A stretch of DNA of 64,000 nucleotides from assembly GCF_012641275.1 (NCBI RefSeq), contig NZ_JABAIA010000001.1, forward strand, positions 2,852,001-2,916,000, in the 5' to 3' direction. Positions 1 to 8,439 of the stretch are shown here, piece after piece. The first letter of the stretch is position 1. Each line of letters begins with the position of its first letter. The translations under genes were made by a program, and so were the position numbers. Origin of the DNA: Chitinophaga varians (GTDB lineage: Bacteria > Bacteroidota > Bacteroidia > Chitinophagales > Chitinophagaceae). The notes beneath the pieces were generated by a model. That model had not been told where the DNA came from, did not search any database, and saw only the letters and a program-made list of their open reading frames with translations.

Positions 1-952
1 CGATATCAGTAAAGCAGGTACCGGTAAGCGTGGAGGAGCGTCCAAAGAAAGGCGCCTCAAAAGGAAATACTTCTTTGCTGCAATAGCGGTAACTCATCAG
101 AAACTGCAGCTGTAGCAGATTTACGGCATCGCCTTCAATTTTAAGGTGGGTATCGCGCCAAAAGAGATCATGTTTACCGTTGTTGATATAACGATCGTCT
201 AAGTTGATACCTCCCACAAATCCCACAGTACCATCTATCACAATGATTTTCCGGTGATTGCGGTAGTTGGCGTTTCTATACAGGCCTACCAGCACGGGTG
301 AGAAAGCGTATACGCTGGCGCCGTTGTCTTTGAGTATGGTAGGAATATTTTTGATCCTGTCGCTGCCCATGTCATCATAAACGAAACGCACCTGTACGCC
401 CTGGTTGAGCTTTTCCACCAGGATCTGTGTTACTTCGTTGCCCACATCGTCTGCAGCCACCATGTAGTATTCAATGTGGATATGGTGTTTTGCTGCCCGT
501 AGCGCCGCCATTACTTCCGGGAATTTTTCTTCTCCGTTGATCAGCAGTTTTACCCGGTTGTTTTTGGTGAGAATAGATTGACGTGTATTCAGTAACATGG
601 CCGACAGTTCCTGTTTGGTGCCTACAGCATGCCGCAATTCCAGCTGCATATGCTCTATTTCCGATCGTTGTGATTGCCAGTATTTGGCAAACAACACCTC
701 GTCCTTGCTGCCTTTCAGCGTAAACCGCCTTTTTTTGCGCAGGTCCCGCCCGAGGTAGTAATAAACGATGAGGCCAACGAGGGGAATAAATACCAGCAGC
801 AGGATATAAGCCATTGCTTTCACTGGGTTCCTGTTTTCCAGCAGGATGGTAAATACCACACCGATAAACGACAATATCACCAGCACTGTGCTGCTTATTT
901 TAACATACAGGTGCCAGTCAGATCCGGTAAGATAGCTAATGAGCGAATGCAA
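1..952 (-). CDS. cls: Cardiolipin synthase, N-terminal part (cut by window edge)
   Basis: Phospholipase D family enzyme that condenses phosphatidylglycerol into cardiolipin at the inner membrane. Reading the minus strand from about 952, the protein has two N-terminal membrane segments (ending near IVYYYLGRDL), then the first PLD domain with the HKD motif HRKIIVID followed by GTVGFVGGINLDDRY. The second HKD motif lies beyond position 1. The reading frame has a stop (TAA) shortly upstream and no ATG before the first membrane segment. The TTG at 952-950 is the best start, and a GTG further in is possible. The family assignment is firm; the exact start is not. Confidence 0.85.
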   Translation of the reverse strand, partial: MHSLISYLTGSDWHLYVKISSTVLVILSFIGVVFTILLENRNPVKAMAYILLLVFIPLVGLIVYYYLGRDLRKKRRFTLKGSKDEVLFAKYWQSQRSEIEHMQLELRHAVGTKQELSAMLLNTRQSILTKNNRVKLLINGEEKFPEVMAALRAAKHHIHIEYYMVAADDVGNEVTQILVEKLNQGVQVRFVYDDMGSDRIKNIPTILKDNGASVYAFSPVLVGLYRNANYRNHRKIIVIDGTVGFVGGINLDDRYINNGKHDLFWRDTHLKIEGDAVNLLQLQFLMSYRYCSKEVFPFEAPFFGRSSTLTGTCFTDI

Positions 953-1139
953 TCTCTTGAAAGGTTTAAATATTAAACGCCATGCCTGTTAAAAAGTTAA
1001 ACAGGTTTATAGCATGAAGATACAAAACCGCTATTTATATTATTTTATCCGATGTTGACCGAATACTGTCCGGAATGGATGCTCCGCTATGAATTACCCC
1101 GCCGGTTACTTAATTTGTTTTTCAGATATCCACGACATC

Positions 1140-3155
1140 ATGAAAACGATACTCAAAGGGCTGCTGGCCGTGGCACTACTGTGCCCGTACGGAGGTTACG
1201 CCCAAACGTCAGACCGCTGGCAGATAGCGCCGGACGGCAGCATTCTCTGGAACGTCTCCGGGAACCTTCCACATGGCGATCATATCGAAATGGCCGGTAA
1301 AAAGGTGGCGCTCTGGCTGCAATACGGAGTAGACAGCAGCGGCGCCAGTACCATTACCCGCACTATCGTATTTCCCACATATCGCCTGTCGCCCAACAAG
1401 ACAGAGACAGCAATGATGTATAGCATCAAAGACGATATGCTGCCCCGCTTTTTTATCAATAACAAGTTGTGGAAACAGGACGTTTACAACGGTGGTCCGG
1501 TGAAAGCGTTGCCGGAGAAGGTACGCAGCATTCGTCATATGGGTGTTACCACCATCAACAGTGTACTGGGAAATGATGGACAGGTAGAACTCAGGCGGAC
1601 CTTTTTCCCGTCAGACATCCTGCCGCTGGCACTGGAGCAGTTGGTATTCATCAATCACGGGCAGCAGCCGGTATTTATTGAGATGGAGTCTATGCAGCTG
1701 GAACGGAGCCCTGCTGAAAGCCGTACAACTAACGGACCGCTTCATTTTGCAGTACGAACAGCCGGGGCGGGAAGGCAGGAGGTAGGTGCCGGTGATTCCG
1801 TTCGTTTTGTGATCGGGTACAGCGCCAGCCGTGGTAACGAAGCCCAGCCACAGATCAACGCTGATGCGGAGCTGGCAGGCCGTAATGCCCGCGTGTCCGG
1901 TATTTTGTCCCTATTACGGCTTGAAACACCGGACACCCTGCTAAACACGGCTTTTGCTTTTGCGAAAATCAGGGCAACAGAGAGTATTTATCTCACCAAA
2001 GGAGGCTACCTCCATGGCCCGGGCGGATTACGCTATTATGCCGCTATATGGGCCAATGACCAGGCAGAATATGTAAACCCTTTCTTTGGCTTCCTGGGCG
2101 ACAGTATAGCACTTAATTCCGCTATGAATGCCTATCGCTGGTTTGCGAGGTATATGAATGAGGATTATAAGCCCATTCCCAGCTCCATCGTGGCGGAAGG
2201 CGACGGTATCTGGCATGGGGCCAAAGACCGCGGTGATATGGCGATGATCGCCTACGGCGCCAGCCGTTACGCTCTTGCTGCCGGTAATGCCGATTCTGCC
2301 CGGGTATTATGGCCCCTTATAGAATGGAGCCTGGAATACCTGCGCCGGCAAGTCAATGAAAACGGAGTAGTGCATTCGGACAGCGATGAGCTGGAGGGCC
2401 GTTTCCCTGCTGGGAAAGCAAATCTTAATACCAGCGCGTTGTATTACGATGCACTGCGTTCGGCGGTATTGCTGGCCAGACAATTACATGTTCCGGCCCG
2501 TGACTATGCGCAGAGGGCGGACGCGCTCAGGAAAAATATTGACCGGTTCTTTGGCGCCACAGTAGAAGGTTTTGATACCTACCGTTACTACGAGGAAAAT
2601 AAAGTACTGAGAGCATGGATCGCTACGCCGCTGACGACGGGCCTGTTCGACAGGAAAGAAGGGACCATTGCGGCCCTGTTTTCCCCCAGGTTGTGGACGG
2701 AAGATGGACTGGCGTCCCAATCGGGCGACCGTACTTTCTGGGACCGCTCCACGCTGTACGCATTGCGCGGCGTATTTGCCGCAGGAGAAACAGCCAAAGC
2801 GATGGACAAACTGGAATATTACTCACGCCGCCGTTTACTGGGTGAACATGTGCCTTATCCCGTGGAGGCTTACCCGGAGGGGAACCAACGGCACCTGTCT
2901 GCTGAAAGCGGTCTGTATTGCCGCATTTTTACGGAAGGAATGTTTGGTATGAGGCCAACAGGTTTCAATAGTTTCGACTGTACGCCGCGTCTGCCGGAAG
3001 GTTGGGACCATATGGCTTTACGGAACATACATGCCTTTGGTAAAGTATTCGATCTCGAAGTAAAAAGAAAAGATAAGGGAAGACTGTTGGTGAAAGCTAA
3101 CGGTATAGACTATACGATAAAAGAAGGATCAACCTTACCGATAATACTTAAATAA
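1140..3155 (+). CDS. Secreted six-hairpin glycosidase-like protein
   Basis: 671-residue exported protein. I chose the ATG at 1140 because it opens a clean signal peptide (MKTILKGLLAVALL, cleavage after GGYA); an in-frame ATG at 1089 would add 17 residues in front of it. The N-terminal half looks beta-rich. The C-terminal half (from about residue 270, KGGYLHGPGGLRYY, with YAAIWANDQAEYVNP and WHGAKDRGDMAMIAYGASRYA) has the look of an (alpha/alpha)6 toroid as in glucoamylase- or rhamnosidase-type hydrolases. I cannot name a GH family or substrate. It faces an alpha-galactosidase across a shared terminator, so a role in periplasmic glycan breakdown is an inference from sequence style and context. 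Confidence 0.6.
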   Translation: MKTILKGLLAVALLCPYGGYAQTSDRWQIAPDGSILWNVSGNLPHGDHIEMAGKKVALWLQYGVDSSGASTITRTIVFPTYRLSPNKTETAMMYSIKDDMLPRFFINNKLWKQDVYNGGPVKALPEKVRSIRHMGVTTINSVLGNDGQVELRRTFFPSDILPLALEQLVFINHGQQPVFIEMESMQLERSPAESRTTNGPLHFAVRTAGAGRQEVGAGDSVRFVIGYSASRGNEAQPQINADAELAGRNARVSGILSLLRLETPDTLLNTAFAFAKIRATESIYLTKGGYLHGPGGLRYYAAIWANDQAEYVNPFFGFLGDSIALNSAMNAYRWFARYMNEDYKPIPSSIVAEGDGIWHGAKDRGDMAMIAYGASRYALAAGNADSARVLWPLIEWSLEYLRRQVNENGVVHSDSDELEGRFPAGKANLNTSALYYDALRSAVLLARQLHVPARDYAQRADALRKNIDRFFGATVEGFDTYRYYEENKVLRAWIATPLTTGLFDRKEGTIAALFSPRLWTEDGLASQSGDRTFWDRSTLYALRGVFAAGETAKAMDKLEYYSRRRLLGEHVPYPVEAYPEGNQRHLSAESGLYCRIFTEGMFGMRPTGFNSFDCTPRLPEGWDHMALRNIHAFGKVFDLEVKRKDKGRLLVKANGIDYTIKEGSTLPIILK

Positions 3156-3187
3156 AAAAACGGCCGGAAACTTTCCGGCCGTTTTGC
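3155..3187. terminator. Two-way intrinsic terminator
   Basis: An 11-bp perfect stem (3161-3171 with 3173-3183) is flanked by an A-run on the left and TTTT on the right, so it works in both directions. It serves the converging glycosidase-like gene and the alpha-galactosidase gene. Confidence 0.85.
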
Positions 3188-3189
3188 TG

Positions 3190-5334
3190 TTATTCTGCTA
3201 CTACTTCCAGGACATTGCTGGAGAGTGGTTTTACTTTTCCGGGAGTAAGCGTAATCCCTACGTTCATCAGAAAATCTCCGCTATATAACTGGTTACTGAA
3301 AGCTGATTTAGTTCCGGGAAACAGATTGACTTCACTCACCCGGTAGTTCTTTTTCGGGTCCAGTCCCTGTAACTTCACCAGCGGGAAAACATCTACCCGC
3401 CGCGTATTCATGAGGTAATGAAACACCACTGCTTTTTGTTTGTCTGCAGTGGTATATTGAAACACCGCGCGAGGCTGGTTATAAGGCGAAACAAGCCGAT
3501 AAAGGTCGCCATACCACACAATATCACGTAAACGGTTATACGTAGAAACGGCATCGTGGCTGAACTGTAATTCCTGCGGTGTAAAATCGTCTACTTTAAT
3601 ATCATATCCCAGCTTGCCCATCATAGCCACATCTGTACGGAACTTCAATGATTGTTTTCCCATATTGGTAATGTGAGCAGCCATGGTATTGGAAGGGAAG
3701 AAATGGGAGTAGCCATATTGAATATAAATCCTGTCGAGCGGATCAGTATTATCGCTGGGCCAGAATTCAGTGAAGTATTTCATGGCACCATAGTCAGTAC
3801 GGCCACCGCCACCGGAGCACAGCATAATAGGCAGATGCGGATATTTAGCGCGCACTCTTTCCAGTACTTTATAAAGGCTACGGGTATAGTCAATAAAAAG
3901 ATGTGATTGTTTTCCTTTCAGATAAGGAGAGTAGGTGTTGGTGAGCATTCGGTTACAGTCCCATTTAATGTAGGCGATTCCCGGATTGTCGGTCATCGTC
4001 TTATCTACAATATCAAAAACGAAGTCCTGAACAGCTGGATTGATCAGGTCTAACACCATTTGATTGCGGTAGTAGTTTTCTGCGCGGTTGGGAAGACGCA
4101 TTATCCAGTCGGGATGTTTGGTATACAATTCACTTTTAGGGTTTACCATTTCCGGTTCCAGCCAGATACCGAATTTGACGCCTTGTTTGGCAGCCTCTTT
4201 CACGAGATAGCCGAGACCATGTGGCAGTTTGTCTTTATTGGTGTCCCAGTCACCCAAACCGGCGTTGTCTGCATCGCGGGGGTACTTATTGGCAAACCAT
4301 CCGTCATCCAGCAGAAAAAGATCTACGCCGAGTTTGGCAGCGCCGCCAAACAGGCTGGTGAGCTTTGTTTCGTCGAAATGCATGCCGGTAGCTTCCCAGT
4401 TGTTCAGTAACGTCAAACGGGGCGTGTGTCCGTCGAGGATGCCGTAGTTCACTGCCCAATGCTGGAAGTTACGGCTGGTTTGGCCTTTGCCATGGTCCGA
4501 CCAGGTGAAGAGGAAAGCAGGAGTGGTAAATACTTCATTGGGTTGCAGCGTGTATTCGCTGGCGTAAGGATTGATACCTGCGCTCACATGCAGCGCATTT
4601 TTTTCGTCCACTTCAAAGCCGAAGCGGAAATTGCCTGTCCAGGCCAGGGTGCCTGCCAGTACTTCACCGGTGTTTTCATCGGGAGCTCCGTTGAGGGAGA
4701 GCAGGAACATGGGTGACTGGTACATGTTGGCGCGTACGCCCAGCTTGCTGTCCAGTATTTTGCTGCCTTTCGTCAGTTTTTCTTCGACCATAGTGGCTTC
4801 TTTGGCCCAGTCGCCATGGAACTGGGTCAGCCAGTAACGTGCAGCATTAAAATGCAGCATGGAGGAAGCGTAAGCTGTCAGTTGCACCGGCTGTTTTTCG
4901 GTGTGTTTGATTTCCGTCCAGGCTTTGATAATGTCTTCCTGAAAATAAGTTTCGAAATGCAGGATAACGCTTACCGGATATACGGGGTCCTGAAGCGTAA
5001 TTGCTGTTGAGGATACGTTATCGTCTTTTTTGTCAGACCGGGAGGAAACATATTTCAGTTCCAGCGAAGGGTTACCATCGTTGTGTACGATCCGTACAGC
5101 GGGGTCCAGGAGGCTTTCCATGCCGGCAGTGACATAGGCTTCCTGTCCGCTTTTGGCAGCGGTGTCGGCATTGGCAGGTTGTAAGGCCCGTCCAAAATAC
5201 TGCTGTACCAGTCGCCCCTGGGCATTGATGTTGTAAACCAGGCTGATGTTCCGGGTAGAAAGCCGTATTTGCTGACGTTGTGCCCATGTGTACTGGGAAA
5301 GCAGCAAAAGGCTTATACAGAGCAATCTTTTCAT
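3190..5334 (-). CDS. Alpha-galactosidase, GH36 family, secreted
   Basis: Hydrolyses terminal alpha-1,6-linked galactose from raffinose-type sugars and galactomannans. The 714-residue length is normal for GH36. A signal peptide ends at TWAQ (about residue 19), so it is exported. An N-terminal beta-sandwich runs to about residue 290, followed by the TIM barrel with NNWEATG near 311, DDGWF near 343 and GIWLEPEMV near 389. The nucleophile is D459 in YIKWDCN and the acid/base is D528 in WPSDNTDP, both conserved as known for GH36. The gene stands alone on this strand and ends at the two-way terminator. No SusCD pair is adjacent. Confidence 0.93.
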   Translation of the reverse strand: MKRLLCISLLLLSQYTWAQRQQIRLSTRNISLVYNINAQGRLVQQYFGRALQPANADTAAKSGQEAYVTAGMESLLDPAVRIVHNDGNPSLELKYVSSRSDKKDDNVSSTAITLQDPVYPVSVILHFETYFQEDIIKAWTEIKHTEKQPVQLTAYASSMLHFNAARYWLTQFHGDWAKEATMVEEKLTKGSKILDSKLGVRANMYQSPMFLLSLNGAPDENTGEVLAGTLAWTGNFRFGFEVDEKNALHVSAGINPYASEYTLQPNEVFTTPAFLFTWSDHGKGQTSRNFQHWAVNYGILDGHTPRLTLLNNWEATGMHFDETKLTSLFGGAAKLGVDLFLLDDGWFANKYPRDADNAGLGDWDTNKDKLPHGLGYLVKEAAKQGVKFGIWLEPEMVNPKSELYTKHPDWIMRLPNRAENYYRNQMVLDLINPAVQDFVFDIVDKTMTDNPGIAYIKWDCNRMLTNTYSPYLKGKQSHLFIDYTRSLYKVLERVRAKYPHLPIMLCSGGGGRTDYGAMKYFTEFWPSDNTDPLDRIYIQYGYSHFFPSNTMAAHITNMGKQSLKFRTDVAMMGKLGYDIKVDDFTPQELQFSHDAVSTYNRLRDIVWYGDLYRLVSPYNQPRAVFQYTTADKQKAVVFHYLMNTRRVDVFPLVKLQGLDPKKNYRVSEVNLFPGTKSAFSNQLYSGDFLMNVGITLTPGKVKPLSSNVLEVVAE

Positions 5335-5486
5335 GTTTTGTTGTTTAACGCGGAGAATAAGTGTACAAAATACAAATATTGAGGAAAGAAGCTGATGGTA
5401 ATTTACCGGAAAGCTATTGTTTTATACACCAGGGGCGTTTGGGTCAAAGAGAATAATCCGTAGCTTGGGGAACAGATTTTAAAAGC

Positions 5487-6293
5487 ATGCCTATGACGCC
5501 GCAGATTATCATTGTGCTGGTACTGACAGCCGTTATCAACCTGATTGTTACCCTGTCTTTGGCTGTGAGGATTGTAGGGGTTAGGACCGGGAGGATAGCC
5601 ATTACTTTTTCCCTTTTTAACATCCTGGTGCTGGTGTCCCGTACGGCCAATACTTTTCAGGCGCCATTGCTGGCGAAGACGGTGGAAGACCAGTTAAAAC
5701 AGGAGGCTGCCGGCAATGAAGGTGTTTTCCGGTTGATTATTTTATCGTGTACTATTGGTTCTGTTATTGGCGCGGTGTTGATTCCATCTTTTCAGCGGGT
5801 ATTATCGAAAGCGGTCGAGCATTTTAGTGTGCATCGTTCTGTGCCGCGGTTGCTATACCTTGGCTTTTCCGGTTCAGGTAGACAGTTTATCAAAGAAAAC
5901 CTGAAGATGCCTTCCAAAGAAAGCATTACCGCATTAGACCCCACGAAAGGGTTTCCCAAAAGAATATTTTTGGCTAACCTGGTCGCTACAGCAATCATGA
6001 CGATCAGTGTGCTTTGTTGCGTATATGCCGCTTATATTAATCCCGCTTACAGGACCACGGCCAGTAATTTATCGGGCGTTATCAATGGAGTTGCCACTTT
6101 ATTGATGGTGCTTTTTATAGATCCGCATTCTTCGGTGCTGACCGATGATGTGGTGTTGGGCAAGGTCAGTGTGAGCTACTTCCGGCAGTATATCACGTAT
6201 ATGGTCATTGCCCGTGTGGCCGGCACTTTGCTGGCGCAGCTGTTACTGTTGCCTGGCGCGTCCTTCATTGCGTGGCTGGCCGGACAGGTGTAA
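5487..6293 (+). CDS. amj: Amj-type lipid II flippase (DUF2837 family)
   Basis: Integral membrane protein of 268 residues with several hydrophobic segments. The N-terminal block (VINLIVTLSLAVRIVGVRTG, then FNILVLVSRTANTFQAPLLAKTVE) is the conserved signature of the family of Bacillus Amj/YdaH, the alternate lipid II flippase that can replace MurJ in peptidoglycan synthesis. This is assigned from family memory; no search was run. An ATG six bases further in would also serve. A gene for an unknown P-loop-like protein follows after 65 bp on the same strand and may be co-transcribed. Confidence 0.8.
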   Translation: MPMTPQIIIVLVLTAVINLIVTLSLAVRIVGVRTGRIAITFSLFNILVLVSRTANTFQAPLLAKTVEDQLKQEAAGNEGVFRLIILSCTIGSVIGAVLIPSFQRVLSKAVEHFSVHRSVPRLLYLGFSGSGRQFIKENLKMPSKESITALDPTKGFPKRIFLANLVATAIMTISVLCCVYAAYINPAYRTTASNLSGVINGVATLLMVLFIDPHSSVLTDDVVLGKVSVSYFRQYITYMVIARVAGTLLAQLLLLPGASFIAWLAGQV

Positions 6294-6358
6294 AATTTTT
6301 CTTTGAGCGTTTAGAACTGATTAACATTTCAATGAGAAAAAACGCTTTCTTTTGAAAC

Positions 6359-6892
6359 ATGTTTTTTAACCCTCGACCGCTATTTGTTATTGTTGGTTAT
6401 CCTAACTCGGGAAAGCGCAAGGTGATACAGGAGATCTTTGCCCGTAAGAATTTTTTTCCGCTAAAAGACCCTTTTACGCCGGCGGTATTTCCGCGTACAA
6501 AGTTTGTGGTGATCAACAAAAGTAATCACGATTATCTGCCGGATGTTTTCTGTACGCATATCAGTCAGATCATGCGACGGCATGCTTTTTCTTCCGCGGC
6601 TTTTATGCTGATGCTGAGCCTCATCCCGGACGGAGGCAGGCACGATGCCAGGAGTGTGGTGCAGTACCTGGAAGCTTCTGGTTTTCTGGTACACTACCTG
6701 GTGCTGGCCGGGAGCTGGGAAGATAAGCGCATGGTGCCGGAAGAAGAGGTGGAGCGTTTACGGGCAAAGATCAGGCATGGGCGCATTCATTATTTCGACC
6801 GGCTGGTGACCCGCTCTCCGTTGCGCTTTTCGCAGCGAACGGAGGAGGTGGTGACGGTGATCAGGGAAGTGCTGGCCGGGGGCCACCGGTGA
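6359..6892 (+). CDS. Unknown protein with a degenerate P-loop-like N terminus
   Basis: 177 residues, no family recognised. The first strand and loop (LFVIVGYPNSGKRK, residues 8-21) look like a Walker A P-loop, but the Ser/Thr after the lysine is replaced by Arg, so ordinary nucleotide hydrolysis is doubtful. The rest alternates hydrophobic strands and helices (FVVINKS, AAFMLMLSLIP, GFLVHYLVLAGSWEDKR), consistent with a Rossmann or P-loop fold that recalls nucleoside kinases or VirE-like proteins. No signal peptide. It follows the amj gene and its 3' end overlaps the end of clpP on the other strand by 32 bp. Confidence 0.55.
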   Translation: MFFNPRPLFVIVGYPNSGKRKVIQEIFARKNFFPLKDPFTPAVFPRTKFVVINKSNHDYLPDVFCTHISQIMRRHAFSSAAFMLMLSLIPDGGRHDARSVVQYLEASGFLVHYLVLAGSWEDKRMVPEEEVERLRAKIRHGRIHYFDRLVTRSPLRFSQRTEEVVTVIREVLAGGHR

Positions 6893-7541
6893 GTGCTTTT
6901 CCGGCGCCGGGCTGCTGTTGCATGAGCGCCACCCGGAACGGTGAATGTTCCAGTGCGATCAGGTCTTCCGTGCTGCCCAGCACCTGGTCTATAAGGCCGA
7001 ACGACTGCGCTTCCACGGCGTTCATGAAGTGGTCGTTTTCAAAGGCGGCTTCTATCTCTTCCGTGCGCCTGCCGGCATGTTGTGCGATGAGGTAGAAGAT
7101 CTGGCTTTGCAGGCGTTCCTGTTCCCGGTACGCTATGCGTACATCTTCTGTATAGCCTTTGGCACCGCCACCGGTAGGGTGCATATGCACAGTGGCGTGT
7201 GGAAGGGCATACCGTTGCCCTTTGGCGCCGGCAGTGAGGATGACGGTAGCCATGCTGCCGGTGAAGCCCATTGACATGGTGGACACGGGCGATTTCAGCA
7301 TTTTCATGGTATCGTAAATGGCCAGGCCGGAATAAACAACGCCACCGGGACTGTTGATGTACATGCTGATGGGCTGGTGCCCCATGCTGTCCAGGTAAAG
7401 CAGCTGTGCCACAATAAGGTTGGCCACCTGGTCGTCTATGGAGGTGCCCAGGAAAATGATGCGCTCTTTGAGCAGCAGGCTGTATATGTCAAAGGCGTTG
7501 CGGCCATCGCCGTCAATGACGGTAGGAATCAGAAAAGCCAT
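6861..7541 (-). CDS. clpP: ClpP-family serine protease, paralogue type
   Basis: 226-residue S14 peptidase. Counting from MAFLIPTVID, the catalytic Ser is S96 (GFTGSMAT), the His is H121 (HMHPTGG) and the Asp is D170 (FENDHF), so the triad is complete. YINSPGG at 61-67 is the usual oxyanion region. The start at 7541 places MAFLIPTVID at the normal ClpP N terminus; an upstream ATG at 7595 would overlap the preceding gene and add 18 atypical residues. No ATPase gene (clpX or clpA) is nearby. It is the last gene of a tight operon with an ECF sigma factor and an 85-aa protein. That suggests a dedicated, non-housekeeping ClpP (inference). Confidence 0.88.
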   Translation of the reverse strand: MAFLIPTVIDGDGRNAFDIYSLLLKERIIFLGTSIDDQVANLIVAQLLYLDSMGHQPISMYINSPGGVVYSGLAIYDTMKMLKSPVSTMSMGFTGSMATVILTAGAKGQRYALPHATVHMHPTGGGAKGYTEDVRIAYREQERLQSQIFYLIAQHAGRRTEEIEAAFENDHFMNAVEAQSFGLIDQVLGSTEDLIALEHSPFRVALMQQQPGAGKALTGGPRPALP

Positions 7542-7554
7542 ATGTAAGGTGATT

Positions 7555-7812
7555 TTATCGGAAGATGGAAGTGATTTTCTGACGGTAGGTTTCATCCGTC
7601 ATGAGTTGATGATACAGTGTATCCAGCTGCTGCCGCTTGTTCCGGCGGGCGAGCCAGCGGACGAGTTGTACTATTTTCTGCTGATAACTCATTTTTTCTG
7701 CCAGGTCCGGAGAGGTAAGCACCCTGGCTTCGAACACACGTTGATCAGCGGTATCCTGCTGGTGTTCAAGATATTGTTCGATGTCCCTGATTTCACAAAG
7801 CTGCTTCCTCAT
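7555..7812 (-). CDS. Small helical protein between sigma factor and ClpP
   Basis: 85 residues, charged and helical throughout, with no membrane segment. Features are an acidic N-terminal part (IRDIEQYLEHQQD), a central QQKIVQLVRWLARRNKRQQ helix and a basic C terminus. Its start overlaps the end of the sigma gene by 20 bp and its stop lies 13 bp before the ClpP start, so the three are almost certainly translated from one message. It could be a cytoplasmic anti-sigma or an adaptor feeding a target to ClpP. Both are inferences from position; no known family is recognised. Confidence 0.65.
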   Translation of the reverse strand: MRKQLCEIRDIEQYLEHQQDTADQRVFEARVLTSPDLAEKMSYQQKIVQLVRWLARRNKRQQLDTLYHQLMTDETYRQKITSIFR

Positions 7813-8311
7813 GTTGTGTTTGTTTTACCTGTTCCCTGATTTTTTCGAGGCATTTGTATTTCTGGACCGTGGCTACGTGCTGTGTTTTGTATTGCAGGTG
7901 ACGGGCTATCTCCGCCATGGGCAGCTTGTCGTAATAAAACGCCTGTAACAGCTGCAGGCATCTTTTGCCGGCGTTTTTGAGGAAACTGATCACCGGTTGG
8001 GAGACAGGCGGCGGATCATAGAAGTCAGAAGGAATGCCGTAATCGTCTTCGTGAGCATGAATAGTCACATACTGACGGTCATCTTTCAGCCTGCGCAGGC
8101 ACAGTATCCGGGCAATGCCCAGGATATAAGCCTGATCAGAGCCTATGTTGACAGCGTTTTGTTGTTTTTTCTCCAGGCAGATGATCACCGCATCATGAAA
8201 TATGTCTTTGGCGGTGTCCAGATCGCCCCCCATACGGTGCACCATCCTCGCCACTTTCGGAAGGGTGTCCCGGTATACAGACTCAAAAATGGGATCGTTA
8301 TGCATGGTCAT
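7793..8311 (-). CDS. RNA polymerase sigma factor, ECF subfamily
   Basis: 172 residues. The sigma-2 region is seen in DLDTAKDIFHDAVIICLEK (residues about 30-50) and in the following ILGIARILCLRRLKDD. The C-terminal region has a sigma-4-like helix-turn-helix (LLQAFYYDKLPMAEIARHL, then HVATVQKYKCLEKIRE). The linker between them (about 80-105, rich in D, Y and P) is longer than usual. An in-frame ATG at 8305 is an equally likely start. It heads an operon with the 85-aa protein and ClpP, and is divergent from a secreted protein at 8440, which may be one of its targets (inference). No membrane anti-sigma gene is adjacent. Confidence 0.85.
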   Translation of the reverse strand: MTMHNDPIFESVYRDTLPKVARMVHRMGGDLDTAKDIFHDAVIICLEKKQQNAVNIGSDQAYILGIARILCLRRLKDDRQYVTIHAHEDDYGIPSDFYDPPPVSQPVISFLKNAGKRCLQLLQAFYYDKLPMAEIARHLQYKTQHVATVQKYKCLEKIREQVKQTQHEEAAL

Positions 8312-8439
8312 ACAATCTTCGTTTAAAGAGTAGTGTCGAAAACCACGGAAATATCACCCGGAAAATTAAAAAAAAACGAGGATGATTCGAGAGAGATCGC
8401 GTATGTTGCACTAAGTTGTTGTTAACGAATGAGCCATAT

